64,000 nt of DNA from Sternotherus odoratus. Its lineage: Eukaryota > Chordata > Testudines > Kinosternidae. Within the stretch, counting starts at the first letter, position 1; the number at the start of each line of letters is the position of its first letter. The notes beneath the pieces were generated by a model. It saw only the letters and a list, made by a program, of their open reading frames with translations. It had not been told where the DNA came from and did not search any database. Where the stretch lies: contig JAVMKO010000022.1 in assembly GCA_032164245.1 (NCBI GenBank), positions 9,547,845-9,611,844 on the forward strand, in the 5' to 3' direction. Of the stretch, positions 1-35,848 are shown one piece after another. The translations under genes were made by a program, and so were the position numbers.

Positions 1-18
1 CCCTGCCTTCCCTTCCAG

Positions 19-23526
<23,508 letters not shown>

Positions 23527-25590
23527 GGAGAGCGACGGTGTTTTTGGAACCACGCCGGTCCTGCAGTGCTAGTGCTAGGCCGCGGGAATGGGTGCGAGTC
23601 CCAGGAGTTGTATCCTGGATCTAGATGGATTTTGTTTTCCGCAAGGAGGCGCTAGAGACACGCTCTCTCTACGGATGAAGGTGTTTGGTTTTGGGGGGTA
23701 TTTTTTGTTCCATTTTCCCTGTAGAGACTGGGAACTCAACATCACAGTAGGAAAACCTATTGTGACTTGAAAAGGCTGCAGTAGGTTTTTTTTTTTGTTT
23801 TTTTTTTAAGTTTACCTTGTGTCAAGGGAACAACAACGAGGGAGGGGGGAATATCGGGAACTCTTTTTTTTTTTCTTTGAGATTTTTATTTTTAAAAAAT
23901 AATGAAAAGTAATTTTGTGTCCAGATGGGACATGAGGCTTTGATGAGAAGAGACCTGCGGGTGGGGAGGGAGGAGGGATACTTCGTCAGTAAAGTTCTTA
24001 TTGGACTGTCCATAGGGAGTTTGTTTTAAAAGAATGTATATAGCCATAGGAACTTCGGGGGGAGGGTGGGACCTAGAGGTCACAAGCAGCAGATAAGCCC
24101 TCCCTGTCTCTGGGTTAGGAGGTGGTGTGCTAGGATCCAAGCTGCCTCCACCCCATCCATCTCAGAGAATTTGCTTCCAAAGGAGAGCTGTATAATTTGT
24201 ACACACGTAGAGCCTTCTGTTCTGGATTCCCGCCCGAGGGCGTGCTAGTCCGTGAACCCTGCTCCTGGAAAATGACTGTCAGGGTTGATTTCCCCTGCCC
24301 CTGCGAAAACTCCAGCAGTATTCCCTTTGATTCCAGCTGTGCTTCCCTCCCCACTTTACTCTGGCCTTGTAGCACCTGGCCTGGGTATTCAGGAACATGA
24401 CTTTTACCATACTTCACTGTCCATGTTTTTCCTTCTCCCCTCCCTCCCCTGCTCACTAGACTGAATTGTTCCAAGAGAGAAGCAGCAGTAGCAGAGACTA
24501 TGTGAGCGGCTGGGTTGGGGTAAGCCTTAGGAGTAGAAGCAGTCAACTCTAGGAAGCAGGAGATGATTTTCTCTCAGGTGACTTCTGGAAATTGCTCCTC
24601 AGAGCTTGAGATTCCACATGAAGGAGCTGGTCACTTGGAGCTCCACCTCACTGGCACTGCACAAGCCCCTTGGTACAATCTGCCCCTTGGGGAAGGGCAG
24701 AGCTTGCTGATTGATCAGCTAAAGAATTATGCTGAAGTTGAGCACCGATGCCATTTCTACGGAGACTTCTCCATACCTGCTAGGTGGGGGAGAAGGAGCC
24801 ACTGGTGGTCACGCAAAGAACAGAAGGGCTCTGCTCTTCCTCTCATTAGCTTTTCAGGGGAGAGCAATGTTTGCAGAAGAGATGATTTTTTTGTTTGATT
24901 TTGTTACATTCAAATTGTGTGTGTCTGTGTAGAGGGGAAGGAAATTTCCCCTTCTGAACCTCTGTTGGTTTTTAAAGATCTGATTCCCATTTTAAAAATG
25001 ATTCTAAAGGATGCCCGTTTCCACTTGGTGTCAGAGAGGGGACAGCAGGCAAGAGGGCTCCGTCCACTGGGTAGGAGGAATGGTGCGGTTGCCCTAAACT
25101 GCAGAGTTCAAGAGATCAGGCGCCTCCCACCCCAAGCAGCTGTTTTCCTCCCTTGTCTTCTCCCCTCTTCATCCCCCCGAGGTCTAAATGGTGCTTTGTT
25201 TACAGTGAGAATTCCGTAAACAGATAAAACGTTTCTCAGGATCGAGAATATGAACTATCTTTATATTAAAAGTTTTAAATATTGTATCTTGTAGGTGAAT
25301 GGGTTTAAATAAGCTGGGGGTGAGGAAGGGATCCCCCCCTCCATGCCATGCCATCCACTAGTTGCAGATGTGTCTGAGGGTGGCATCTCTGAACCTCCAC
25401 CAGTGGGTGTGGGAGAGGTGAACTAAGGAGATGTGCTCAAACTTAGTCAAGTTCTTCAGTCAACTCTCCTCCCCCCCAAAAAAACTGTCGGGGTACAGTT
25501 CAGGCTCCTGAAGAGGCACCTTTCCGAGACCTGTATCTCGCGCGGTTGTAAAATGGAGGCATTACAATAAAAGGCAATGCAATGCAATGG
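23527..25590 (+). other. PIK3C2B: PIK3C2B 3' UTR
   Basis: About 2 kb follow the stop with no credible ORF, several poly-T/poly-A runs near 23780-23900, and no repeat recognised. The end is set by the AATAAA at 25566-25571. An intergenic origin for the distal part cannot be excluded. Confidence 0.6.
25566..25571 (+). terminator. PIK3C2B: Candidate PIK3C2B polyadenylation signal
   Basis: A canonical AATAAA lies about 2.04 kb after the stop, followed within 35 nt by the GT-rich string acgtgtggcg. It is the first perfect signal I saw after the coding region. Confidence 0.55.
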
Positions 25591-27944
25591 AAGAACGTGT
25601 GGCGTCCTGAATCCCCAGAGCGGGTGTTGTAAGAGTGAACCTGCCAGTTGAGCAGCAATCTCGGCATTCCAGAATCAAACAGGTGAGGCTGCTCCTCCAT
25701 GGAAGTGGCTGTGCTGTGCTCCTGCCCCGCTAAGGGCAGGTAGACGCCATATCTCTCTGTGTTGCTGGGACATGCTGGAGAATGGGAATGAGAGATGGAG
25801 CCTTTTGCCTCTATGACATCAAATCCCGACCAGGTCAGTAAAACTAGATACCAAGTGATGGCTACCTGCTTGCCTGTGTGAAATGATTTTGGTGGGTCTC
25901 AACCCACTTTCTAGTAGGGAGATGACCCTTGGGCAGAACTGCCCTTGCTGTTTGTTCTCTCGCTTGCAATCTCAGCAGAGAGGCCAAGGACTGAAGTCCC
26001 CTTTTCATCCCTCGAAGTCCAAGTTGAGGCACACTGATGGAATCCGGGGACAGGATCTTGCCCTGTGGCTGTTTTGTCTGTCATAAGGAGAGGACTCCAG
26101 TCCCCTTAGCTGACAAACCAGTGCTCACTACCGCTAAATCAAAATGTAAAAGGTGTCTAAAGAAACCATCTAAAAGAGAGATGAAAACCTCACATAGGGG
26201 ATGGAGCAGAGGGGGGGGGGGAAGTAAAGCGCTCTCATAGAGAAATGGGCGGTAGCTCACAATATCCATTCCTTGTAAGTGTGCTGGGTGGAGAACGGAA
26301 AGGCCAGCACAGGCCTCCATGCTTACTGAGGTGGCATTATTAGTGTCCAATGCTGATGCTACAGCAACACAAGATCCATGTTACAAACATACTTGGTTCT
26401 TAAACTACCACCTGCAACCACCCAAGGTGCTGCGTCATAGCTACAGCATGTTCCCATGCCTACCTGGAATGCACAGGAACCTTTTTGTGGCCAGGATGCG
26501 GGAGGCTAGGATTAAGGATAGCTGTTCCTTAGGGTGGGCTTGCACGACTGTGAACTACAAGATCCTGCTAACAGATTTAACCCTTGGAGGGAAGTGAGAC
26601 CGCAAAGTAACCCTAGCTCATGGCCTGATGGTGTGCTTCCACACCAACTCTCCATCCTTCAAAGCCTTCATCAGTCTGGTAGTCTGAAAAAACAAGATTT
26701 AAATTAATCCAGCACCTCAGACGCAGTCTAAGGCCTGGTCAGGTTATTTCTGTGATTAAGCAGAGAGAGTTGCCACCAGCAGAGCGTAGCAATGTGGATT
26801 ATGAGGCGTGCACTGATGTGAAAGGAAGCAAACTGAGAACACAATGTTCATGTGATAGTTTAAGTGGGTCTCTCTTCCTCCCCTCCCAGCTAAGAAACAA
26901 TGATTGCTGGGTTAATGATGTTCTCTGGCCCAAGCGAGGGTGCATGGGGGTATCATTTGAGCTCCCAACCTCAGGTGCCAAAATGTTATGGGCCGGCCCT
27001 GTCTGGCCCTCCTATTACTAAATGCTGGCTTTGGAGTGAGCTGAATGCCTCACCCTTAGTAAATGAATATTTGGAAGGGTAGAATTTCTTAATTACAGTA
27101 CCTGTTACAATTTTAATGAACACATTGCTCAACATTAGCAGCTCCCTGCACTACAGCTGACACAAGGATTAATAGTGTTCTGGATGGTCACTAGTATTTG
27201 TTAATAAGGAAACTACCTGGCTATTTCCTGTCCACCTGTACTTGTGTCAGTATTTGAATTTTCAGTATAACTGCCTGTCTTTGTTTCCTCACTAACAAAA
27301 ATTAAACGTCATCCCAGTCCGTATGAGTTTTATTGGAGAAATTATAGCAACGTATATTTTACTATGTGTGAGGCTGAGCAAAGAGACTATTCTGTCCATA
27401 GGAGTAGCCAGGCAGTCTCTCCACTAGTGCAGGTACGTGATCAGTTTCAGCAGTGACAGCTTTGTCCTTGAAAAGACGCCAGAGCTAAAGAGAAACAACT
27501 CTCAGAACCTTTCACCTGTGGAACTACAGCTGCTTTATCACTCACTGGAGCAATAACTATTATCCTTTGTTTTATCAACAGGGAAACCGAGGCAGAGCGT
27601 GTTTCAGGCCTATATTTTCAAAAGTAGTCACTCAGTTTGGTACCTTTAATTTCTATGTGCTCAATGTGAGACAGCTTCGACCCTAAAGTCAGTGGGAACT
27701 GCATATGGTTGGTACCTCCGAAAATAATCTGGGCACCTAAACTTAGTGGGGCCTGGTCTAAGTGGCCCGATGTAAGGCCTAAGGCCTGAAGTAAAGTCAG
27801 GCCGTGCCACTATAACGCAGAGTGAGCAGAAGTCAAGCTGTGAGCAGACATCAGGCCCTGCTGCCAGCAGGAATTTGCTTTGGAAGTTTGCTGTCTGATC
27901 CATGAACTTGGCAAGAATAGGGCTGGAGTTGATATGGTGTTAAG
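25591..27944. other. Spacer after PIK3C2B
   Basis: No gene is recognised. The ORFs are short and unlike known proteins. A G-run lies at about 26210-26221. Around 27560-27830 the wording (aaaccgaggcagagcg, aagtcagtgggaactgcat) suggests worn interspersed repeats that cannot be assigned. Confidence 0.5.
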
Positions 27945-28363
27945 TGTAAACGCACGCTCCGAAGATGATACAAGGACACACTGACCCCTCTTAAGGAGAA
28001 GGTGTTTTGATCAAGCCTACATGTACAAGATAAAGGGTGATAACTAATCACATCCAAGGGGCAATAAGTAACTTGTTCACATCGGTGTATAAAAAAGGGT
28101 CACAGGGTCTGCGTGTTTGTCCAAACGAGGGGGGAATGGAAAGTCCCGCCATTCACTGCATCTATTGTCATGGGCATACATGTCCTAGTATAACTGTAGA
28201 CACTGATCCGGGGAGCAAGGACTGTGCTTTGTGGCCAATAAACCTGGCCAAGTACCTTCACTACAGAAACCACGTCTGTGGTCTTTTGGGCAGTTTGACT
28301 GGAGCCTGCTGTACCAGATATCTGGCCTGAGCCAGTAAAGCAGGCAGGGAGAACGCACATGCA
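27945..28363 (+). mobile_element. Retroviral-type LTR, copy 1
   Basis: This segment starts TGTAAACGCACGCTCC and has a TATA-like gtataaaaaaggg at about 28086-28098. It has a polyadenylation signal AATAAA within ccaataaacctgg at about 28238, and ends near gcacatgca. A second copy lies at 32754-33192 in the same orientation. The order TATA then AATAAA sets the + orientation. Exact ends are approximate because no target duplication was found. Confidence 0.7.
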
Positions 28364-28621
28364 GATAACGACTACACCGGTGACCCTGTCTGTTGATCTG
28401 GTATGTAAACAAGCTGTCCGCTGTAGGAATGATGATCTAACCTGGCAGAAAGCTACAAGCTAAAGGACCCCTTTAATCCCGCCTTGCAAATCCTTGCAGG
28501 GTTTAATAAGGTATGGATGTTGCACTGGGTTGCCAGCAAAGGAGGTCCATATGAATTTTAAAAAGCTAGTGAGGAAGAAACATAGGACGGAATCTGTAAG
28601 GCTAGGGCAGAGACTGTAGCC

Positions 28622-29198
28622 TTGAAAAACAAGTGTAAGAAATGTAGAATATTTCAAACTATGCCCATGGCTATTAAATGCTTAAGACAACACACCACAA
28701 AATTGGCAGGGCAAATAACAGAAACAAAGAGAGAGTTAAAAGAAACAAGAGAAGCCACAGAGCCCTGGAATGCTCCCACTCTCCTAGCAGTGTGGCAAGC
28801 AGGCCAGAGACCGCAAGCACAGGAACAGAATAAACCATTGGAAACAGCTGTGAAGAATCTGCAACAAAGAAGTGTTATAAATACAGTACTGGTAGTCCAC
28901 AAAAGGCTTCAGGTACCTATATAGTGCCTGACGAATGGGGAGAGAAATGGAAAAAGGTGGCCCTAGCAAAATTAAAAACTGAACTAAGGACCACCGCATT
29001 GCAACCACTACTGTATAGTAAAAGCCAGGTTTGGGTAAAACTGAAACAGAGACCTAGACTGGTGCCTGTCACAATGGAAAAAGTAAGTGCATGGGAGGGA
29101 CAAGTAGCAAATAATACTTTCACTGGATTGGTAAATCAGACGAAGAAAAAAATGGAACAGATCACAGAGCACGGTAGGAGACGGGAGTCGCTTGCGAC
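28622..29198 (+). pseudogene. Decayed ORF block downstream of LTR copy 1
   Basis: Two short frames (28622-28924 and 28924-29202) encode Lys/Gln/Glu-rich hydrophilic protein, with stretches such as ITETKRELKETREATEP and WGEKWKKVALAKLKTEL. They lie inside the LTR pair and could be remains of an internal retroviral region such as gag. I recognise no diagnostic motif, so this is positional inference only. The block is broken by a stop and by the transposon at 29199-29503, and a further frame resumes at 29527-29712. Confidence 0.3.
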
Positions 29199-29503
29199 TT
29201 AGGACATGGATACATTGGAAACTCCAAAGCGCTGTCGTGGGAATGCTCTAGCAACGGCGCTTTGAAGTGCAAGTGTGGTCGCATGCGGGCGCTGTGAGAG
29301 CTCTCTCAACACTCTTGGTAATCCACCTCCACGAGGGGATTAGCTCCCAGCGATGAGGGCACGGCGACTAGCACTCAGCGCCTGTCCACACTAGTGCTTT
29401 AAAACGCTCAGACTTGCTGCACTCGGGGGGGGGGGGGTGATTTTTCACACCCCCAAGCCAGCAAATTAGAGCGCTATAAAATGTAAGTGTAGCCAAGCCC
29501 TTA
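29199..29503 (-). mobile_element. Short DNA transposon with GGCTTGGCTACACT-type terminus
   Basis: In reverse complement this starts taagggcttggctacactt and runs through gtgtgaaaaatcaccccc and gtggaggtggattacca to an inverted end. It is the same family as 41037-41290, which lies in the opposite orientation. It encodes nothing. A 13-base G-run is internal (29425-29437) and a 17-base G-run lies just outside (29509-29525). Confidence 0.7.
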
Positions 29504-29526
29504 ATCTCGGGGGGGGGGGGGGGGGA

Positions 29527-29712
29527 GTGAATACGGAATTTCAAAGTGAAAAACGGAGACTGAGTGGGTTAACAGCTAGAATTGATGTGTTAACACATGG
29601 AGTTGCCCCAAAACAATTAACTGCAGCATTCAAGAGTGCTCCTGCAACCCATCTGGCATGCAGACAAAAGCAACAGACACTGGGGGAACAAATTCAGGTT
29701 TTACTAGAGTAA
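29527..29712 (+). pseudogene. Possible continuation of the decayed ORF block
   Basis: A 61-codon frame beginning FQSEKRRLSGLTARIDVL follows the transposon at 29199-29503 and has the same polar, Lys/Gln-rich character as the block before it. It may be the continuation of one interrupted frame. No family is recognised. Confidence 0.25.
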
Positions 29713-32700
29713 GAAATGAACCCTATTCTCCTCTTAGAGCCAGGATAAAAACAAGGGGTGCGGGTTACCAACTGCTTTAACCTACGGAGCCCTACTCTTC
29801 ACTCAGAGCTAATAATATAACCTTATTTCTCAGATATTTGTACATACTGGTGGTTTTCCTTTAGATCCTTTCTCAGTCTGCTAAATTCGCTGCTACTGCT
29901 GCTTTTACTTTAAGATAACGTGACAGAGTTAATCTTTCTTGTCTCAGGCATCCTTCCCTTCCTAGACTGCTCTTCCCCCTCCTCTCTTCCCTTCTTCTCT
30001 CTCTCTCTTTGTTTTAAAAGTTATAGTTTCTCCAGAACCTCCAAAAAGATAAAGCAACTGAAAACAAAACAAAAACAGCAAACAAGCAATGAGAAAACAA
30101 GGTCAAAAGTTGAAATAAATCCAGTAAATTAATTATTTTTACCCTTCTAGAAAGCAACAGCTGGAAATACTCCTAGCTTTCTTAAATATATGGTTGCCTA
30201 GCTACAAAAATTCAGACTCTGCTTCTAATCCTAACCACTCTCTAATATTCGAAACATGGGCTTTCCTTATTTCCAGACGGCAGAGTTTTTAAATAAAGTA
30301 ATGGAAAATGCCTGACATTACTAAATTAATACAACAAAGGGGGAAACTAACTATGATTTTTATCAAATTTTATTAAAAGATTAAAAAAGTAATTTGCTTA
30401 TGTAAATGTTTAACCCTTCTGTTTACTTGTCTATTTTTTAAAATGCATTGTATTAATAACTTAAGTCTTAATGCCTTATCTTCTGTAGTTATAAACAGAA
30501 TTATAGTGCCATTTGTTTTTAATTGTAAGTTTGTTTTGTATGTCATGTATGCTGGCCTGTGATGTACATTGTGTGTGTCACATAACTGCTTCTTTTGTTT
30601 ATTTTTATTTTTTTGCAACAAAAGTCAATGTTGTACTTCTTTTTAATAGAAGTAGTGCCACACTATTTTAATATCATGGCTAGGGTATAAACATAATATT
30701 ATTAACCCCAATTATTTTTTTTGCAAAGTTCAAAAAGGTCTCAGTTATAAATATATGTACATTATATTAAAAAACAATGCAATTGCACACTCAAAAAAAT
30801 CTTTTATGAATTACAAGGTTTTGTTTTTCTTTTAATTTAAAGAAAAAATGTAAGGGAAAACCTCAACATTAAGGTAAAGGTAATATTAACAAAATGTCAA
30901 TTTCTCGATCGGGTTTTTATAAACTTATTCGCACTTTTAAATATAGTTATAAGAATGTTTGTTTAAAAATAACAGTTTTAACATAAAGCTAACCAAACAA
31001 TTTCAATAGGTTTCTACCTTTTTCTCCCGAACACAAGCATCATGAAAGTTTAATGGTATTTGAATAGATTTATATTTAAAATTCATTTTGGTTTAATTTA
31101 TATTCTTTTCTGTTATATTAAAGAAAAGTAGTGTATATTAAAGTCTGTGCTTCTAAACAGTTAAGAAAAGTGGAACTGGTATCACCAGCAAATTAACTCT
31201 AAAAAACTTGGGTAAACATTCTGTTACTAACTTTATTGCTAAAACAGAGTGCTCAGCAGGGGAATGCAAAACACCTTCTCCTAGAATATTCTGAGCATCT
31301 ATTTTAGCAGTTAAACATTATATTTAGAATAAAATATTAGTAATGCACCTCAAGTGAAAATGAATGTCTATACAACAATTGCAAAAGTGTGGCTTCTGTT
31401 ATAAAACACTTGGTCCCTATTACATTGTAAACAAAGTTAATATGTGTATTAAATTTGCGTTACTGAAAATAAGAGAAATGTAAGCAACCAAGCAAAACTT
31501 TATGATGTTAACTAATTTAAGCTGTTTAAGGTTGCATCTCAAAGAGCAAAGCCACCAGCAGATATCCGTATACACAGAAGAAAACCCCAAACATCAAGAA
31601 AAGAAAAATGCAGTGCTTTATAAATAACAGAATTGTCAAGTACACTTCAATCTACCATTCATGGACAATTAAGTAGGCAATCAGCTAAAAGCCCCATGTC
31701 TAACTGTCATTTACCTGGATTCATGTGCCAGTGACTTTGAAACATTAGCATCAAAATATGGATGAATTTGGCTACTGCGTAAAAGCAACTATTACTGCTG
31801 TATTACTGTATTATTGTTAGACACCATTCACATGGTGCATAACATTGCTAGATTGTTTCACCAACACACAGGTAAAAATTTACAAACATAGCAGCAAACA
31901 ATGTGTTGGGTTTTTTTAAATAACAGTTTAAACAACAAAGGAAGGAAAAAACAAATTGGTAAAGAAATTGTTATATAGTAACTATGAATTGAGTAAACAA
32001 ATCTCCTGTTAGTACTAATCACACTTGCGGGGCAGTGGCATTGCATCCTAATGGAAGCACATGTTCTTCAAAACAATCTTGTTCATTGTCTGGGTACCAA
32101 TACTAACACCTGACACAGCAATAAGTGGCTACTATCCATTCAGTAGGTTACCTGGAAGACAGCATTTATAAGAAATAACTGCATCTACATCAACTACGGG
32201 TATGTCACAGAACAATGCAACCAATGGAACAGAGAAGCTAGCCATTCATGTTTTTTGCACAGTGGAGCTTACCAAAGGATAACAACCAGCAGTAAGGGTG
32301 ACCTGTAACATGGATGGACAGTACTGTGTGGTAACTAATTACAAGACATTTATATATAAAAGCCTCATTTGTAATGTCGCTATTCCAAATTTCTGTTTTC
32401 TCATATATACTGTGGGACACACTGTAATAATGCCTATCCTGAAATTTCAAAATACTCAGGCTATTACTAATGACAATACCGGTGATAACTGTAATTGCCC
32501 TAATAGGAATGTGTTGTTAAGTCGCAATTTAAAAATGCCAGACTACGCACCCAGACTGGAAAAGGATCGTTATGCTTGGGTTTGAGGTGATGTTATAGGT
32601 ACGCATAGTCTGTACACCTTTTCTATATATTTTAGTTATTTGGGAGTGCCCTCAAGACTCAATCATAAAATGACATTCCTCAATCATAGTCCCAGGCCCT

Positions 32701-32753
32701 CCATAAGGGACTAAAAACAATTGGTGCCCGAAAACCCCGATCCAGGGTTACAG
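29713..32753. other. AT-rich tract inside the LTR pair
   Basis: About 3 kb has low GC, many poly-A and poly-T runs, and no convincing ORF on either strand. On the minus strand an AATAAA reads near 30370-30376, so the tract could be a retrocopied 3' UTR in reverse, but this is unproven. No retroviral pol or env sequence is recognisable here. Confidence 0.4.
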
Positions 32754-33192
32754 TGTAAATGCACACTCCAAAGATGATACAAGGAAACACTGACCCCCTC
32801 TTAACGACAAAGTCAGGATGATGGATATAGATGTTTTCACTGAACCTAAATGTATGAGGTAATGGGTTGTAACTAACCCTGTCAGAGGGCAATATGTAAC
32901 TAGTTTGTATCAGTGTATAAAAGGGGTCACAATGGGTCTGAGTCTTCCTCCAGCCAAGGGCTGCGGGAATGGAAAATCTCCCCATTCACTGAGCTACATC
33001 CATGGTCACAGGCATACATGTCCTAGTGTAACTGTAGACACTGATCTGGGGAGCTAGGACCATACTTCATTACCAATGAACCTGGCCAAGTTTCCTTGCT
33101 ACAGAAACAAAGTCTATGGTCTTTTGGACAGTTCAATCAGAGCCTGCTGTATAGGCTAACTGGCATGAGCATGCAGAGAGAACACACACGCA
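32754..33192 (+). mobile_element. Retroviral-type LTR, copy 2
   Basis: It begins TGTAAATGCACACTCC and shares most of its length with 27945-28363, including gtataaaaggggtcacaat, gcatacatgtcctagt and aacctggccaag. The polyadenylation hexamer of copy 1 is altered here to AATGAA. It has about 20 extra bases near 32815-32840 and lacks a short piece near its end. The divergence indicates an old insertion. Confidence 0.7.
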
Positions 33193-33212
33193 GTGAATGA
33201 CTGACTGACTGG

Positions 33213-33365
33213 CCCGCTGAGTGTCCTCAGGCAAATCACTTAACTGCTCCATGCCTCAGTTTCTCCATCTGTAAAATGGGAATCATAATATTGATGTACT
33301 TTGTAAAACACTTTGAGATGTACTGCTGCAACGTGCTAGATAAGAGCAGGCCATAATCATTATTA
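33213..33365 (+). mobile_element. MIR-like SINE
   Basis: The string caggcaaatcacttaac, then tgcctcagtttctccatc, tgtaaaatgggaatcat and aaacactttgagatg is a well-preserved MIR/CORE-SINE core and 3' end. It directly follows LTR copy 2. Confidence 0.75.
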
Positions 33366-34690
33366 GTCCATGCTCATCCTTAAGTCTCTGATTACCATTT
33401 GCAGTTGCTGCTGCATCTTCTCATGTGAAAAAGAACTCCACACACCCAATCAGTTCTACGCTTCCCATTTCTTCCTGGAGCTCAGAGATGTGTCAATGTT
33501 ACTGTCTTTCTTTCTATTAAAAATTTGCCTGTTACATCTGCAACGTCTGTCCCGGGAACCAAAGTCTCCTCGTGCTTCATTGACCAGTTTATCCTCGTAT
33601 ACAATATTTTCTGGTTTGCATAAGATGCCCTATTCCAGTATGCCTATGAGAGACCAAATAGCCAATTAAATAAGCTTCAGTGAAGTTATCTGCTCCTTTC
33701 CCAGATTTTGTCACTTTTACCTTTAACCAGCTACGTCCTAAAAGGGTGAGTGAATGGGGTGGACCTTTGGCAACTTACTCACCCTAATCCCCGTGGCCTT
33801 GGTGAATGTGTCCTTTGATAAAATAGTTACCAGCCTCTTATCACTGTTTGCACAGCAGCATCACCCTATGCCAGCTGATAACAGTATCTGCCACAGGCTT
33901 CCCCACACACTTTCTATTTCATTTCATAATTGCTCTTTGCCTCATAGCTGCAGCTAAAAATAAAGGAGTCGATAGACTTCAGATAAAAGATTAAAAGGAC
34001 TCAATTAATACAGCCTGGGCAAACTGCAGAACATGGGTTCAGGTGAGAAGTTTAAGTATAAGAGGAGCTGCAAACACTAAGATACCAGTACAGTACAAGG
34101 GCTGTAATCAGAAGTGGGATAAAATTAAAGGAAAATTTAAGAGGGATATTAGGAATAATGGCCTCATTGGCTATGAAATAAACTCCGCAAGAAAGAAGGA
34201 GATGAACATCTCATCATTTGGAATCTCTAAACTGAGAGTGCAGAATGTATTGCAGGACACAATGTAGTTTGGGCTCTATTGCAATTAGACAGTGGAACGG
34301 GGCTGCCTCCTTTCCTCCAGACTTGCAGTGCAGACTCTAGGACAGTGCTTCCCAGACTGTGTGACTACCCCTGCATGAGAGCAAGGATGTTGCAAAACGG
34401 TGTAGGACAGGTACCCACCCACTCCTACCACCAATGTTTTGCTCCACTGCCAATGCCGTACCCATATTCTCTAAGGCAGAGCTGCTGTAACATACTAGCT
34501 GATCCCTATTGCAGCTGGGGCATCTAGTAGGAGGGGCAGCAATAGGAAGGCCTGGGGAAAGGAATGACTTTTCATGAAGTTATAAATCCATGGTCCCTTG
34601 TGGAGAAACCCCTGAAGGGGTAACCCAATGGGGTAGCTGCCAGAGGTCAGGGAGCCTGAGGGTAGCAAGGACCTTGGAAACTTGGGCTCA
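33366..34690. other. Spacer before the PPP1R15B CpG island
   Basis: Unique-looking sequence with only short ORFs, the longest about 99 codons. No gene, RNA or repeat is recognised. Confidence 0.5.
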
Positions 34691-34691
34691 G

Positions 34692-34812
34692 GTAGGGAGA
34701 CCAGATGTCCCGATTTTATAGGGACAGTCCCAAATTTGGGGTCTTTTTCTTACATAGGCTCCTATTACCCCCCACCCTCTGTCCAGATTTTTCAATTTGC
34801 CGGCTGATCAGG
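34692..34812. mobile_element. Short hAT-like element with TAGGG-GACCAGAT terminus, partial
   Basis: It begins taggGAGACCAGATGTCCC and continues gattttatagggacagtcc and ctcctattacccccc. This matches the better-preserved copy at 56050-56167. The right terminus is degraded (gctgatca), so the end is approximate. Confidence 0.6.
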
Positions 34813-35674
34813 GGAACATAGGGGGTGGACATATAGGAAGCCCCCCGCCTACAGCAGCAGCCCCCATTACTAGCTGCAGGGGAAGGAACCCCGGCACTCC
34901 CCCTGGTGCTTGCAGCTGGGGATGGGACGTTAAGTGCTAGGCCCTGCTTTTTGAGGGGGGTTGCCAGGAGTGCAGGGAACCCCAGTCCCGTGGGACAGGG
35001 CTTTGCCTATGAGATGCCAAGCTGGGTCGGGAGCAGGAGTGGTCAGCACCACAGCAGGGCCTCGCCATCCCCGCTGCCCCCAAGGCACGGGGGCGCTGTG
35101 GAGCCAGGGGGAGGCACAGGGCAGCAGGCAATTTGTAGAGCAGCCCCTGGGAGCTGGAGTATGGGGGGGGAGCAGGAAGTCTGGGATGCAGCTAGAAGGC
35201 GCTGGAGGCAGGACAGCAATAGGGGTGCAGTTCCCGCAGGGTGCCAAGAGGGGGCGCTGGCGTGCAACAGGTGCCGCAAGGCTTTGTGCGTGACGGGCGG
35301 TGGCTGCACAGCGCATGCGCTCTTCCCCCTTTCTCCTCCGTGGCTGATGCAATTCTCCGGCAGGGCGCAGCCGCTCGGGTGGGCGGGGGTCGCAATCCGT
35401 CGGGGAGCCAATCACAGTCTGGGGGGCGGTGACGCAGTTGCCGGGAGGACGCCGGACGGGCCCCGCCCACTCTTCCCTGCGACGGCCTGAGCCCTGTCAG
35501 GTCAATGGGAGTGAGCGGCGGGCGCGCGCGCGCGCGCCTCAAGGGCTAGTGTGGGTCGCGCGCCGGGTGGACGGTTTAACCGTCGTTCTCGCGGCTCCGG
35601 CGCCATTTTGTTCTCGCTCTCACAGGCAGGGCGGCCGGCCGGGCCGGCTTGGGTCCCCGGGCGGGCTGGGCTCT

Positions 35675-35695
35675 ATGGTGCCGTCGCTGGCCTGA
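35675..35695 (+). CDS. Upstream ORF 1 of PPP1R15B (6 codons)
   Basis: ATG GTG CCG TCG CTG GCC TGA encodes MVPSLA. Its context has T at -3 and G at +4, so initiation is moderate to weak. It counts as a leader ORF if transcription starts near 35600, which is inferred. Confidence 0.5.
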   Translation: MVPSLA

Positions 35696-35718
35696 CGAGA
35701 CCGCTGGGCCGCTGCACT

Positions 35719-35829
35719 ATGGAGCCCTGCCCGAGAGGAGACCTCGACGCCGCTAGGAGACCCCGAGCTTCCGCAGGCCGCAGCTGGATTCCGGCGCCGG
35801 AGAAGCGGCCGGGCCGCGGGGAGCGCTGA
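35719..35829 (+). CDS. Upstream ORF 2 of PPP1R15B (36 codons)
   Basis: It starts at ATG 35719 with A at -3 and G at +4, a strong context, and ends at TGA 35827-35829, 19 nt before the main ATG. It is out of frame with the main ORF. Upstream ORFs are known in mammalian PPP1R15A/B leaders, where they let translation persist when eIF2-alpha is phosphorylated, so this is likely a regulatory uORF. Confidence 0.6.
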   Translation: MEPCPRGDLDAARRPRASAGRSWIPAPEKRPGRGER

Positions 35830-35848
35830 GGAGCCCCAGGGTGCCGCT

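Noticed and set aside
32732..32751. TGGTGCCC-type string before LTR copy 2, resembling a primer-binding site
   Set aside because: A primer-binding site follows the 5' LTR. This one precedes the start of the second LTR and matches no tRNA end I can name with confidence.
34906..35490. 194-codon ORF upstream of PPP1R15B
   Set aside because: It lies in CpG-island sequence with low-complexity Gly/Arg/Pro composition, has no recognisable domain, and has several equally long frames on the opposite strand.
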